Origin: Mycoplana dimorpha
Lineage (GTDB): Bacteria; Pseudomonadota; Alphaproteobacteria; Rhizobiales; Rhizobiaceae
Assembly: GCF_003046475.1 (NCBI RefSeq)
Contig: NZ_PZZZ01000004.1
Span: 285,195-349,194, forward strand
DNA: 64,000 nucleotides
Reading direction: 5' to 3'
Shown: positions 25,389 through 34,636 of the stretch, one piece after another
Position numbering within the stretch: the first letter of the stretch is position 1
Layout of the letters: the number at the start of each line of letters is the position of its first letter
The notes under the pieces: generated by a model
Seen by the model: only the letters and a program-made list of their open reading frames with translations
The model's database searches: none
Told to the model about the DNA's origin: nothing
Position numbers and translations under genes: made by a program

Positions 25389-25532
25389 ATGAACCCGATC
25401 CGCCTTGCCAAGAACTGGCTCAGCTACCGCCGCACCATGAACGAACTCGGCAACCTGTCCAACCACACGCTGTCCGATATCGGTCTGACCCGCTACGACA
25501 TCCGCGGCATCGCAGCTCGTTCCTTCCGCTAA
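25389..25532 (+). CDS. DUF1127 small protein 2 (47 aa)
   Basis: A 47-residue paralogue of the preceding gene, starting MNPIRLAKNWLSYRRTMNEL and containing NLSNHTLSDIGLTRYDI, again the DUF1127 helix-turn-helix-like pattern with an Arg-rich first half. GAGGAGAAGAACCC provides a strong ribosome site. It has its own terminator. The N-terminal halves are about half identical between the two proteins, so this is an old duplication or two separately kept family members. Confidence 0.92.
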   Translation: MNPIRLAKNWLSYRRTMNELGNLSNHTLSDIGLTRYDIRGIAARSFR

Positions 25533-25594
25533 TCGCCCAGCCGAAATTCCAACGCTGCGGCCGAAAATTAGCGGAAACGCGCGAGGAACGTATC

Positions 25595-25620
25595 AAACGG
25601 CACCATCCGGTGCCGTTTTT
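25595..25620 (+). terminator. intrinsic terminator after DUF1127 gene 2
   Basis: AAACGGCACC ATCC GGTGCCGTTT is a perfect stem with a 4-base loop, followed by T residues. Confidence 0.85.
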
Positions 25621-25667
25621 GATTCGAGCGATTGGAAGCGCCGCCGCCACATGGTATGCAGCCGCCC

Positions 25668-27083
25668 ATGACGAACAAGACCTCCCTCTCCCCCATCCAT
25701 GTCATCGGCGGCGGCCTTGCCGGCAGCGAGGCGGCCTGGCAGATCGCCGAGCAAGGCATTCCGGTCGTGCTGCATGAAATGCGCGGCGTGCGCGGCACCG
25801 ACGCCCACAAGACCGACGGGCTGGCGGAGCTCGTCTGCTCGAATTCCTTCCGCTCCGACGACGCGACGAGCAATGCCGTCGGCGTGCTGCACGCCGAAAT
25901 GCGGCTGGCCGGCTCGCTGATCATGCGTTCGGCGGACGCCAACCAGGTGCCGGCCGGCGGCGCGCTGGCCGTCGACCGCGAGGGCTTCTCGGCCGCCGTG
26001 ACCGCCGCCCTTGCGGGGCACGAGCTGATCACGGTGGTGCGCGAGGAGATCAAAGGCCTTCCTCCGGAGGCGTGGGACCAGGCGATCATCGCCACCGGCC
26101 CGCTGACAGCACCGGACCTCGCCGCGGCGATCCAGGAGCGCACCGGCGCCGACTCCCTCGCCTTCTTCGACGCGATCGCGCCGATCGTGCACACGCATTC
26201 GATCGACATGGACGTCTGCTGGCACCAGTCCCGCTATGACAAGGTCGGCCCGGGCGGCACCGGCAAGGACTATATCAACTGCCCGATGGACGAGGCGCAG
26301 TACAACGCTTTCGTCGATGCCCTTGTCGCCGCCGACACGACCGGTTTCAAGGAATGGGAAGGGACGCCCTATTTCGACGGTTGCCTGCCGATCGAGGTGA
26401 TGGCGGAACGCGGCCGCGAAACGCTGCGCCACGGGCCGATGAAGCCGATGGGCCTGACCAATGCGCACAATCCTTCCGTAAAGCCCTATGCGGTCGTGCA
26501 GTTGCGGCAGGACAATGCGCTCGGCACGCTCTACAACATGGTCGGCTTCCAGACGAAGCTGAAATATGGCGCGCAAGCCGAGATCTTCCGCATGATCCCG
26601 GGGCTGGAGAATGCCGAGTTCGCGCGGCTCGGCGGGCTGCACCGCAACACCTATCTGCAGTCGCCGATCCTGCTCGACCGCTCGCTGACCCTCAAGGGCC
26701 GCCCCGGCCTGCGCTTCGCCGGGCAGATCACCGGCTGCGAGGGCTATGTGGAAAGCGCCAGCGTCGGCCTGCTGGCCGGCCGGTTCGCCGCCGCCGAACG
26801 TCGCGGCGCGACGCCGGCGCTACCGCCGGAGACGACCGCCTTCGGGGCGCTGCTGAACCACATCACCGGCGGGCACATCATGTCCGACGACGAGCCAGGC
26901 AAGCGATCCTTCCAGCCGATGAACATCAATTTCGGGCTTTTTCCGGAGCTGGAGCCCGGCGCGATCGTCAAGCCGGAGGGCGTGAAGCGTTTCCGCGGCA
27001 AGGACAAGGCCGTGGCAAAGAAGCAGGCTATGGCGGCCCGCGCCCTGGAACATTGCCGGCAGTGGCTCGAGGCGGCCGACTGA
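25668..27083 (+). CDS. trmFO: methylenetetrahydrofolate-tRNA-(uracil-5-)-methyltransferase TrmFO
   Basis: A folate/FAD-dependent enzyme that makes ribothymidine at U54 of tRNA. The 471-residue protein starts at the ATG at 25668; an ATG four codons earlier is also possible. The dinucleotide-binding fold [17 protein letters not shown] opens the protein, followed by the family motif [15 protein letters not shown] with its catalytic-region Cys, the [19 protein letters not shown] segment (split), [19 protein letters not shown] with the second conserved Cys, and the C-terminal [18 protein letters not shown]. Length and motifs are full-size. It is monocistronic. Confidence 0.97.
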   Translation: MTNKTSLSPIHVIGGGLAGSEAAWQIAEQGIPVVLHEMRGVRGTDAHKTDGLAELVCSNSFRSDDATSNAVGVLHAEMRLAGSLIMRSADANQVPAGGALAVDREGFSAAVTAALAGHELITVVREEIKGLPPEAWDQAIIATGPLTAPDLAAAIQERTGADSLAFFDAIAPIVHTHSIDMDVCWHQSRYDKVGPGGTGKDYINCPMDEAQYNAFVDALVAADTTGFKEWEGTPYFDGCLPIEVMAERGRETLRHGPMKPMGLTNAHNPSVKPYAVVQLRQDNALGTLYNMVGFQTKLKYGAQAEIFRMIPGLENAEFARLGGLHRNTYLQSPILLDRSLTLKGRPGLRFAGQITGCEGYVESASVGLLAGRFAAAERRGATPALPPETTAFGALLNHITGGHIMSDDEPGKRSFQPMNINFGLFPELEPGAIVKPEGVKRFRGKDKAVAKKQAMAARALEHCRQWLEAAD

Positions 27084-27087
27084 CAGC

Positions 27088-27549
27088 CTAGCGCTCGTCA
27101 GTGACCGCAGCGGGCGCCTCGTCGATCCCGCCGGCGGGCACGAGGCTGCCGAGCAGCCAAAGCGACACCTCCGCGGCGTCGGCACTGGTGCGGAACTCGA
27201 AGCTCCCCGCCTCGCGGCCTTCAGCGTCCTCTGCGAATTCCAGCACCAGACCGCTACCGCTGGCGGTATGGCGCACCCGCACGCCGCCCGGCTCGATCAG
27301 ACGGCTGGCGAAATGCTGGCCGTGCGCCCGCATGAAGCCGACCTTGCCGTCGTGCAGCCGGAGAAAGTGACCATTGCCGTCCGCCGTGCTGACGACCTCG
27401 CGGATCGCCTCGTTCGGGTAGGCATGCCCGAACTGGAGGATCGCCAGGCCGGTGTCGGGTGCCGACGGCTTGGCGTCGTCGCGGCGCTGGGTTCGCATGA
27501 AGAGGAAGCCTGCCAGAAAGAGGCAGGCGATTACGACGGTCCAGATCAT
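27088..27549 (-). CDS. membrane-anchored hypothetical protein
   Basis: A 153-residue protein starting at the ATG at 27549 (GGGAGAGCG upstream). An N-terminal membrane anchor (MIWTVVIACLFLAGFLFM) is followed by a soluble domain with segments ILQFGHAYPNEAIREVV and HDGKVGFMRAHGQHF. No family is recognised. It is 100 bp behind the squalene/phytoene-synthase-like gene and may be the tail of that operon. It converges on trmFO with a 4-bp gap between stops. Confidence 0.7.
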   Translation of the reverse strand: MIWTVVIACLFLAGFLFMRTQRRDDAKPSAPDTGLAILQFGHAYPNEAIREVVSTADGNGHFLRLHDGKVGFMRAHGQHFASRLIEPGGVRVRHTASGSGLVLEFAEDAEGREAGSFEFRTSADAAEVSLWLLGSLVPAGGIDEAPAAVTDER

Positions 27550-27649
27550 CTTGCGCTCTCCCGGCAGCCGCATTGGTCCGCATCGCTTATAGGCGACGTG
27601 GCTTGCGTCAGCTTTGCGCTTCCGAATGGGCTTTCCGGGCGATGACGGG

Positions 27650-28543
27650 CTAGAAGCGCCCTGTCCGCAGGCTGCGCCACATCCACCACTGCCGCCGCCA
27701 CTGGGCGGGCAGCACCGTGTGCTCGAGCGCATCGGCGCCGGTCCGCTCCGCGCGGGCGAACACATGCGGTGCGATCGCCACCGGCAGGAAGGCGGCACGG
27801 TTGGAGGGCGCGATCTCGCCCGCCGCCCGCGCCTTGCGCAGGTGCTCGCGACCGAGACCGGCAAAGGCCTCGACGGTGCGGGCGGCCCGCTCCCGGTCCT
27901 TGCCGGCGATCAGTCCGTCGACGCCGAGGCCGGTCGCCGCCAGCAGGTCGGCGGGGATGTAAACCTGTCCCCGGCGGCGGTGGATCGGCAGCAGCAGCAG
28001 GATGCCGGCGATCGCCTGGGCAACGCCGGCGTGGCCGGCGACGGCGGCCGACTGCGCGGCACCGGCGGGATCGAGGATCAGGCTGGCGAGCTGGATCAGC
28101 GCAGAGGCAGTTTCGCCGGCGTAGCCTTCCAGCGAGGCCCGGTCCGGCATCGGATCGTTGTAGAGGTCGAAGATGCGCGCCTCGATCATGTCGGTGAGCA
28201 CGGACACCGGCAGCCGGTGCTCGGCGACGCAGCGAAGCAGGCCGGCGGCAAGCGGATTGGCCTCGGCATCGCCGTCGCCACCCCCCTCGAGCGTGTCGCG
28301 CCACCATTGCAGGCGGATCTCGCCCGGCAGCGGCTCGTGCACGACATCGCGGACGCGGGCGATCTCGGCGTTGAACGCATAGAGGGCGGCAAGGGCGCCC
28401 TGCTTTTCAGGCGGCGCGAGCAGGCAGGCGAGATAGCGGTCACGATCGGTGTCGCGCAGCGCCGAAAGGCAATGGGCGTAAGCGTAGGCGTCGGCGTGGG
28501 AGGTGACGTCACGGCCGCCGGCGGGGCCTTTTGTTTTCTGCAT
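27650..28543 (-). CDS. squalene/phytoene synthase family protein (NDUFAF6-like)
   Basis: A 297-residue all-helical protein of the trans-isoprenyl diphosphate synthase head-to-head group (COG1562). It aligns in outline with the family (YLACLLAPPEKQGALAALYAF, ARVRDVVHEPLPGEIRLQWW, AGETASALIQLA, GVAQAIAGILLLLPIH; each split), but the two Asp-rich magnesium motifs are degenerate: RVRDVVHE in place of DxxxD. This fits the NDUFAF6-like branch, linked to respiratory complex I assembly, better than a true carotenoid or hopanoid synthase. It sits 26 bp behind the Mth938-family gene in the yajC-secDF operon. Confidence 0.85.
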   Translation of the reverse strand: MQKTKGPAGGRDVTSHADAYAYAHCLSALRDTDRDRYLACLLAPPEKQGALAALYAFNAEIARVRDVVHEPLPGEIRLQWWRDTLEGGGDGDAEANPLAAGLLRCVAEHRLPVSVLTDMIEARIFDLYNDPMPDRASLEGYAGETASALIQLASLILDPAGAAQSAAVAGHAGVAQAIAGILLLLPIHRRRGQVYIPADLLAATGLGVDGLIAGKDRERAARTVEAFAGLGREHLRKARAAGEIAPSNRAAFLPVAIAPHVFARAERTGADALEHTVLPAQWRRQWWMWRSLRTGRF

Positions 28544-28569
28544 GGTAAGCTGTCCGGGTATCGCTGCGC

Positions 28570-28962
28570 CTATACGGCAATCAGGGCTGCCGCAACGGCG
28601 CGGGATTCGGCGAGCATGACGTTGAAGGTGCGCACCGCGGCGCCGGTCGACATCGGATCGGAGCGGATATGGTGGGCGCGCAGCACCGCCCGCAGTTCCT
28701 CCGGGAGCGGCCTGATCTCGGTGCCGGTGCCGACGAGCAGCACCTCGATCTGATCCGCCTCGGCGATCACCCGCTCCAGATCCTGCGCCGTCAGGCCCAC
28801 CGCATCCTGCCGGTCCCAGCCGTGGATGCCCGACGGCAGGCAGAGAATGGAGCCGCGATGCGACATGTCGGCAAAGCGGAAGCCGCCATTGCCATAGGCG
28901 TCGATCGGGGCGCGCCCCGGAAAGTGCGCATCGCGGATTTCAATTCCTCTTGCCATTGTCAT
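28570..28962 (-). CDS. Mth938-like (DUF498) domain protein
   Basis: A 130-residue protein of the Mth938/NDUFAF3 fold family. Motifs are IDAYGNGGFRFADMSHRGSI, the LLVGTGTEIRPLP glycine-rich turn, and the closing DPMSTGAAVRTFNVMLAE. The first ATG at 28962 overlaps the secDF stop by 4 bp (ATGA), so translation is coupled. In eukaryotes NDUFAF3 is a complex I assembly factor, and here it is next to an NDUFAF6-like gene; a shared role in membrane-complex assembly is an inference. Confidence 0.88.
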   Translation of the reverse strand: MTMARGIEIRDAHFPGRAPIDAYGNGGFRFADMSHRGSILCLPSGIHGWDRQDAVGLTAQDLERVIAEADQIEVLLVGTGTEIRPLPEELRAVLRAHHIRSDPMSTGAAVRTFNVMLAESRAVAAALIAV

Positions 28963-31457
28963 GCCTCTGCCGCCGCTCGTCCGTGCCCGCCGAACCGGGG
29001 ATGATCCGGCCGCAACCTGAACAGGATCAATACGGGTCCTGCGATATAGATAGATGAGAAGGTGCCGACGGCAATGCCGAACAACATCGTCACGGCAAAG
29101 GCGCGGATGATCTCGCCGCCGAAGGCCGCGAGGGCAGCGAGGGCGATCAGCGTCGTGGCCGCGGTCAGCACCGTGCGCGACAGCGTCTGGCTGATCGAGG
29201 CGTCGATCAGAAGCGGCAGCGGCATCTGGCGGAACTGCCGCAGATTCTCGCGGATACGGTCGTAGACGACGATCGTGTCGTTCAGCGAATAGCCCACGAT
29301 CGTCAGAAGCGCGGCGATGCTGCCGATGTTGAACTCCATGCGCGTCAGCGCGAACAGGCCGACGGTCAGCAGCAGGTCGTGGGCGGTGGCGACGACCGGC
29401 CCGACGGCGAACTGCCATTCGAACCGGATCCAGACGTAGAGGATCAGCGCCGCGAGCGCGATCGCCATGCCGAGCGTAGCCGCCCTGATCAGGTCCCCGG
29501 AGACGGACGGGCCGACGACCTCGACGCGGCCGATCTGGTAATCGGCCTCCAGTTCGCCACGTGCCACCAGCGCCGAGGTCTGCTCGGCGTTCTCGCCGCC
29601 ACCCTGGGGCGGAATGTGGACGGTGACGACAGCCGGGTCGCTGCCGGTGCGCACCATGACGTCGCCGAGATTGGCCTCCGCCAGGCTCGAGGCGATCCGC
29701 ACCGGATCCGCCGGCCCTTGCCGGGCCTCGAGCTGCAGGAGCGCTCCGCCGGTGAAGTCGATGCCAAGGTTCAGGCCGGTGGCGGAAACCAGCAGCGCCA
29801 CCGCGATCGAGACCACCGCCACGGCCGAGAAGACATGATTGCGGATCGCCATGAAACGCAGGTGCAGGCCACCGAACACGCCGGTCCGGACGCTCCTTGG
29901 CAGGTGCGTCATGCGCCGCCGGGCCACCCAGGCCGCGGCCAGCCAATGGGTCAGGGTGAAGGTGACGAAGATCGTCGTCACCACGCCGATGCCGACGATC
30001 GCCGCAAAGCCGCGCATCGGACCGGAGCCGAGCAGGAACAGGACCGCCACGGCGATCATCGTCGTCACGGCGGCGTCCATCACGGTGGGGAAGGTTCGCG
30101 CGAAGGCGACCGCAAGGGCATCGGGAAGGGTGCGGCCGTTGGCGGCCTCCTCGCGCATGCGCTCATAGACCAGGACATTGGAGTCCACCGCCATGCCGAT
30201 CGTCAGAACCATGCCGGCGATGCCCGGCAGGGTGATCACCGTGCCCGTCAGTGCTGCGACCGCCAGGATGAGCAGAAGGTTGAAAACGAGCGCGATCGCC
30301 GCAATGGCGCCGAATGCACCATACCAGGCGATCATGAACAGAGCGACCGCGATGCCTGCAATGCCGGCGGCGAGAAACACCGACCGGACCGAAGCCGCGC
30401 CGAGTGCCGGATCGATCGACCGCTCCTCGACCACGGTCAGCGATGCAGGAAGGGCGCCGCTGCGCAACACGGCGGCCAGGTTTTCCGCACCCTGCAGGTC
30501 GAAGTCGCCGGCAAACTTCCCGCGCCCGTCCGAGGCCGGGCCGGCGATGACCGAGGCGGCGAGAACCTGGTCGTCGAGCAGCAGCGCCAGCGTCCGTCCG
30601 ACATTGTCGCGGCTCGCCTCGTCCAGCCGCCTCACAGCCTCGGGCCCGAGCTGATAGCGGATGGAGGCCGCCGAACCGCCCTGCCCGGCAACGGCTTCGA
30701 CGGAGACGAGATCGTTTGCGGTGAAGATGCTGGCGCGGCGCACCAGGTAGCCGACCGGCGGCTCGCCAAGCGTGTAGGCGACCTGCGTGCCGGGCGGCGG
30801 GCCATGCTCGAGCGCCTGTTGCAACGGCACGCTGGAATCGACCAGGCGTGCCGAGAACTGGCCGCGCTGCGCCAGGATGTCCTTCAGCTGCTGCGGATCG
30901 GGGAACCCCGGCGCCTGCAGGACGATCCGGTCGCTGCCCTCGCGTTGAACATCCACGCCGGCGCCGCCGACCTCGGCAACGCGCCTGCGAACCACCTCGA
31001 CCGCCACTGCCGCGGCTTCGGCCCGGGCAAGCTCGATCGATTCCGGAGTCACCTCGAGACGGAGGCTTCCGTCGTTCTCGTTTGCAACGCGCGTTCCGTC
31101 GACCGCCGCGAGCGCCTGCCGCGCCTCTTCGGCGCGGCTCGGATCGTTGACGCGGAGGCTCACCCGTCCCTCGGATCCGGACAGCCCGGAATAGGGGATC
31201 CCGGCATCACGCAGCACCCTGCCCGCCGCATTCACGACCGTTATCAGGCGGTCGGTCTCAATGTCCGAGCGCTCCAGCTTCAAGACCAGCCCGGCGCCGC
31301 CACTCAAGTCGAGGCCGGGGGCCAGACGGTGCGCCGTTGCCCATGAAGGCAGTTCGTCGCGCTGGCGCTCGGGCAGCAAATTCGGCGACAGAACAAGAAG
31401 GCCCGCCGCGACGGCGAGCCAGGCAAGCGTAGTTTTCCAGCGGGCAGGTTGCAGCAT
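28959..31457 (-). CDS. secD/secF: fused protein translocase subunit SecDF
   Basis: An 832-residue fusion of SecD and SecF, the RND-family membrane proteins that use the proton gradient to pull proteins through SecYEG. The start at 31457 (MLQPARWKTTLAWLAVAAG) has GAGAGAGC upstream and opens with a membrane segment. Seen: GLDLSGGAGLVLKLE, the P1 periplasmic domain, MVLTIGMAVDSNVLVYERMREE (split; conserved Asp in TM4), then the SecF half with GIDFTGGALLQLE and GYSLNDTIVVYDRIREN. The cluster yajC-secDF-Mth938-squalene-synthase is compact and co-directional. Confidence 0.97.
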   Translation of the reverse strand: MLQPARWKTTLAWLAVAAGLLVLSPNLLPERQRDELPSWATAHRLAPGLDLSGGAGLVLKLERSDIETDRLITVVNAAGRVLRDAGIPYSGLSGSEGRVSLRVNDPSRAEEARQALAAVDGTRVANENDGSLRLEVTPESIELARAEAAAVAVEVVRRRVAEVGGAGVDVQREGSDRIVLQAPGFPDPQQLKDILAQRGQFSARLVDSSVPLQQALEHGPPPGTQVAYTLGEPPVGYLVRRASIFTANDLVSVEAVAGQGGSAASIRYQLGPEAVRRLDEASRDNVGRTLALLLDDQVLAASVIAGPASDGRGKFAGDFDLQGAENLAAVLRSGALPASLTVVEERSIDPALGAASVRSVFLAAGIAGIAVALFMIAWYGAFGAIAAIALVFNLLLILAVAALTGTVITLPGIAGMVLTIGMAVDSNVLVYERMREEAANGRTLPDALAVAFARTFPTVMDAAVTTMIAVAVLFLLGSGPMRGFAAIVGIGVVTTIFVTFTLTHWLAAAWVARRRMTHLPRSVRTGVFGGLHLRFMAIRNHVFSAVAVVSIAVALLVSATGLNLGIDFTGGALLQLEARQGPADPVRIASSLAEANLGDVMVRTGSDPAVVTVHIPPQGGGENAEQTSALVARGELEADYQIGRVEVVGPSVSGDLIRAATLGMAIALAALILYVWIRFEWQFAVGPVVATAHDLLLTVGLFALTRMEFNIGSIAALLTIVGYSLNDTIVVYDRIRENLRQFRQMPLPLLIDASISQTLSRTVLTAATTLIALAALAAFGGEIIRAFAVTMLFGIAVGTFSSIYIAGPVLILFRLRPDHPRFGGHGRAAAEA

Positions 31458-31539
31458 TGCTCTCTCGAATGCCCGGCACTTTGCCGGCAGGAACCGGGGC
31501 ACGCCGTCCGGAGGCTGCCCCCGGACGGCGTCGATCACA

Positions 31540-31875
31540 TTATTCCTTGACCGGTTCGCCCTTGACGCGAACTTCGGTAATGCCGCTGCGAACCACCCGG
31601 ATCTTGATGCCTTCGGCGATTTCGACCTCGAGTTCCTTGTCGTCGATGACCTTCGTCACCTTGCCGACGATACCGCCGCCGGTCACCACCTGGTCGCCGC
31701 GGCGGATGTTCTTCAGAAGCTCTTCACGGCGCTTCATGGCGGTGCGCTGCGGGCGGATGATGAGGAAATACATCACCACGAAAATCAGGAGGAACGGCAG
31801 GACGGACATCAGAAGATCCGTGCTGCCCGTTGCAGCAGCCGGCGCCGACTGGGCGAAAGCCTCGGTAATGAACAT
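31540..31875 (-). CDS. yajC: preprotein translocase accessory subunit YajC
   Basis: A 111-residue single-pass membrane protein of the SecDF-YajC complex. It has a hydrophobic segment (LLMSVLPFLLIFVVMYFLII) followed by the family signature RPQRTAMKRREELLKNIRRGD and a small beta domain (VVTGGGIVGKVTKV). GAGGAGTTTTGA precedes the ATG. It is the first gene of the secDF operon. Confidence 0.96.
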   Translation of the reverse strand: MFITEAFAQSAPAAATGSTDLLMSVLPFLLIFVVMYFLIIRPQRTAMKRREELLKNIRRGDQVVTGGGIVGKVTKVIDDKELEVEIAEGIKIRVVRSGITEVRVKGEPVKE

Positions 31876-32069
31876 TCAAAACTCCTCGAAACGGAAAACC
31901 CGGGCAAAAAGCGCCCGGCGCAGTGGGCGCGACTATAGGCAAGAGCGATATGATTGCAACAAGACAGCCCCGATCCGGCCGGAAATTCAGGGATTTCTCT
32001 CTTCCCCAGTGACCGGCGGTCATGCTACCGCCGGCTTGCAAGGCACAGGCAGGAAAAGGGGCAAGACCG

Positions 32070-32939
32070 ATGCACGACGACCGGACGCAGGCGCTTCTGA
32101 AGGAACTCGCAGGTATCAGGGTGGCCCTGGAGCGGCTGGCCGGCCCGCAGCCGGCCGTCAACAACTGGGACGCCGCCGAATGCTTCGTCTGGGTCCCGGC
32201 GCGGCAGTTCCTTCAGCCGGTGGCGCGCCCGAACCGTGTCGACATCGGCCTGATCCGCGGCGTCGACCACGTCCGCGACATCCTTTCCGACAATACCCAG
32301 CGTTTCGCACGCGGACTGCCGGCCAACAACGTGCTGCTGTGGGGCGCGCGCGGCATGGGCAAGTCGTCGCTGGTCAAGGCCGTCCACGCCTCCACCGCGC
32401 GGGCGACCGGCATCGCATTGAAGCTGGTCGAGGTCCATCGCGAGGACATCGCCACGCTGCCGGCGCTGATGGAAATCCTCAAGAATGCGCCGGCGCCGGT
32501 GATTATCTTCTGCGACGACCTGTCATTCGACCACGACGACACCTCCTACAAGTCGCTGAAGGCCGCCCTCGACGGCGGCGTCGAAGGCCGCCCCGACAAC
32601 GTGCTGCTCTACGCCACCTCCAACAGACGGCACCTGCTGCCGCGCGACATGATGGAGAACGAGCAATCGACCGCGATCAACCCGTCCGAGGCGGTGGAGG
32701 AAAAGGTATCGCTGTCGGACCGTTTCGGCCTTTGGCTCGGCTTCTACAAGTGCAGCCAGAACGACTATCTCGACATGATCGACAGCTATGCGGACTATTT
32801 CGGCCTCGATGGCGAACGCGCCGCCATCCATGCCGAGGCGCTCGAATGGGCGACGACCCGCGGCTCCCGGTCGGGCCGCGTCGCCTGGCAGTTCATCCAG
32901 GACCTCGCAGGCCGCCTCGGCAAGCCGCTCGTCAAATGA
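32070..32939 (+). CDS. DUF815 family AAA-type ATP-binding protein
   Basis: A 289-residue cytoplasmic P-loop protein. The ATG at 32070 follows GGAAAAGGGG; an earlier start in the same frame lacks support. Walker A reads LLWGARGMGKSS and Walker B VIIFCDDLSF; the LLYATSNRRHLLPRDM segment is the sensor region typical of DUF815. The role of DUF815 is unknown. It is divergent from yajC and convergent with the LytM gene. Confidence 0.9.
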   Translation: MHDDRTQALLKELAGIRVALERLAGPQPAVNNWDAAECFVWVPARQFLQPVARPNRVDIGLIRGVDHVRDILSDNTQRFARGLPANNVLLWGARGMGKSSLVKAVHASTARATGIALKLVEVHREDIATLPALMEILKNAPAPVIIFCDDLSFDHDDTSYKSLKAALDGGVEGRPDNVLLYATSNRRHLLPRDMMENEQSTAINPSEAVEEKVSLSDRFGLWLGFYKCSQNDYLDMIDSYADYFGLDGERAAIHAEALEWATTRGSRSGRVAWQFIQDLAGRLGKPLVK

Positions 32940-32943
32940 AAGA

Positions 32944-32961
32944 AGCCCGGTCACCCGGGCT
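32944..32961. terminator. possible hairpin between DUF815 and LytM genes
   Basis: AGCCCGG TCAC CCGGGCT is a perfect 7-bp stem between two convergent genes. The T-tract is poor, so termination is only likely. Confidence 0.45.
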
Positions 32962-32993
32962 CACCTTCTCAAAACCCTCCACCGGCCGTTTGA

Positions 32994-34493
32994 CTATTCC
33001 AGATAGGTCATCGGGTTGACGGCCGTCGCGTTCTTGCGGACTTCGAAATGCACCTTCGGGCGGGAAGCGCTTCCGCTCATGCCGGAGGAAGCAAGGGTCT
33101 GACCGCGCTGAACCTTCTGGCCGCGCTGCACGTTCAGGTTCGATGCGTGGCCGTAGACGGTAACGGTGCCGTCGTCATGGCGCACGAGCACGGCGTTGCC
33201 GAGTTCCTTCAGGCTGCTGCCGGAATAGATGACGACACCATTCTCGGCGGCCTTGATCGGCGTTCCCTCCGGCACGGAAATATCGATGCCGTCGTTGCGG
33301 CTTCCTTCGACATTGGCGCCGTAGCCCGCGATGACCGCGCCGCGCACCGGCCAGCGGTACTTGCCGATGCCGGTCGACTCCGGCGCGGCGGCGGTCACTT
33401 CGGTCTTCTGCTCGACCTCGGCCACTGTCTGCGTCTTCTCCACCGGCGCGTAGGCTTCGGCGCTCTTTGCCGCCTGCTCGGCAACCTTCTTCGGCTCGGG
33501 CAGCGACGCCGTCATGGTCCGGTCGGTCGCCGACTTGTCCGCGGCCGGGATGGCAAGCGTCTGGCCGACGCGGATCGAGGCGCCCGCAAGCCCGTTCGCC
33601 TTTTTCAGGGCTTCGACCGAAACGCCATGCCGGGCAGCAATCTTGGCGAGCGAATCGCCCGGCTGCACCTGGTAGCCGCCTTCCGGCTTGCCGTCGCCTC
33701 CGGCCAACCCGGATTTATCGGCCTCACCGGAGGCCTTGTCGCGGCTCTTCGAGGATCCGGGCAGGATCGCCACCTCCTCGCTCGCATTCCTTTGCGGGTT
33801 CGGCTGCTTCTTGTCGGTGTTGAGCGCGGTATCGATGGAAGCCTTGGCGGCGCTTGGGACCGTACCGAAGACGGGAATCGTGACCTTCTGGCCGGGCTCG
33901 GCGTCGGCGGCACTGGCCATGCCGTTTGCCCTGAGGATCTCCTTCTCAGGCACGCCGTAGCGTGCCGACAGCGTCTTCACGCTTTCGCCGGGACGAAGCA
34001 TCACCACCGGTGCATTCGCAGTCGACCAGCCGTTGCCCGGCTTCGCCGCCTGCCGCGGCTCTGCCGCCGCGGGCTTGCGAACCGGCGGCTGCGGCTGGGG
34101 CTGGGCCATCGCCACCTCGCGCGTTGCGGAGGGCGCTGTTTGGCCCGGATCGGCAAGCGCGGTCCGCTGGACGCTCATCGGCGTCGTCGCAAGGCGCGCG
34201 CCGGATCCCTGATCCAGCCCGGCAGGCGCGGCTGCGGCCATGCCCTGTCCGCCATAGGCCTGACCCATGGCCACATTCTGCCCGTCCCCACCCATGTCGC
34301 CGCGGGGCGTAGCCCCGCCGCCGAACAGCGTGCGGCGCGGGATCGATCCGGTCGTCATTTCGTCAGAGGAAGAGAAAAGGCCACTGAAGCGACTGGCGTC
34401 GGAACTGCAGCCAGCCGCCGTACCGGCCAGCAACATCGCCACCAGAACCCGGGGCGCGGTCTTAGCAAAACTCGGCGGTACACTCTTACGCAT
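32994..34493 (-). CDS. LysM-LytM lipoprotein, degenerate M23 peptidase (NlpD-like)
   Basis: A 499-residue lipoprotein with lipobox LAGTAAGC (Cys29), two LysM peptidoglycan-binding domains (about 160-200 and 273-315) and a C-terminal M23/LytM domain. The zinc site is incomplete: the position of the first ligand reads SRNDGIDIS (Asn instead of His), and the HxH motif reads KVHFEV. Such LytM proteins (NlpD, EnvC) activate cell-wall amidases instead of cutting peptidoglycan themselves. It follows surE and pcm with a hypothetical gene between, echoing the surE-pcm-nlpD order of other proteobacteria. An Asp/Gly/Pro-rich linker joins the domains. Confidence 0.93.
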   Translation of the reverse strand: MRKSVPPSFAKTAPRVLVAMLLAGTAAGCSSDASRFSGLFSSSDEMTTGSIPRRTLFGGGATPRGDMGGDGQNVAMGQAYGGQGMAAAAPAGLDQGSGARLATTPMSVQRTALADPGQTAPSATREVAMAQPQPQPPVRKPAAAEPRQAAKPGNGWSTANAPVVMLRPGESVKTLSARYGVPEKEILRANGMASAADAEPGQKVTIPVFGTVPSAAKASIDTALNTDKKQPNPQRNASEEVAILPGSSKSRDKASGEADKSGLAGGDGKPEGGYQVQPGDSLAKIAARHGVSVEALKKANGLAGASIRVGQTLAIPAADKSATDRTMTASLPEPKKVAEQAAKSAEAYAPVEKTQTVAEVEQKTEVTAAAPESTGIGKYRWPVRGAVIAGYGANVEGSRNDGIDISVPEGTPIKAAENGVVIYSGSSLKELGNAVLVRHDDGTVTVYGHASNLNVQRGQKVQRGQTLASSGMSGSASRPKVHFEVRKNATAVNPMTYLE

Positions 34494-34636
34494 GTCTGAC
34501 TACCCAATCGATACACATCTACCGTGCAAAGATTAAAGCGCGTTAGAGTTACTGGCTGGTTAAGGGCCTGCCCACCGTTTTGGATTCATCAGGAATTGAT
34601 AACCATCGCACCGTCGCCGGGCCGGACCAAACCGGC

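Noticed and set aside
24857-25411. 184-codon minus-strand frame over the first DUF1127 gene
   Set aside because: It crosses a clear DUF1127 gene and its terminator; the plus-strand small proteins have strong ribosome sites.
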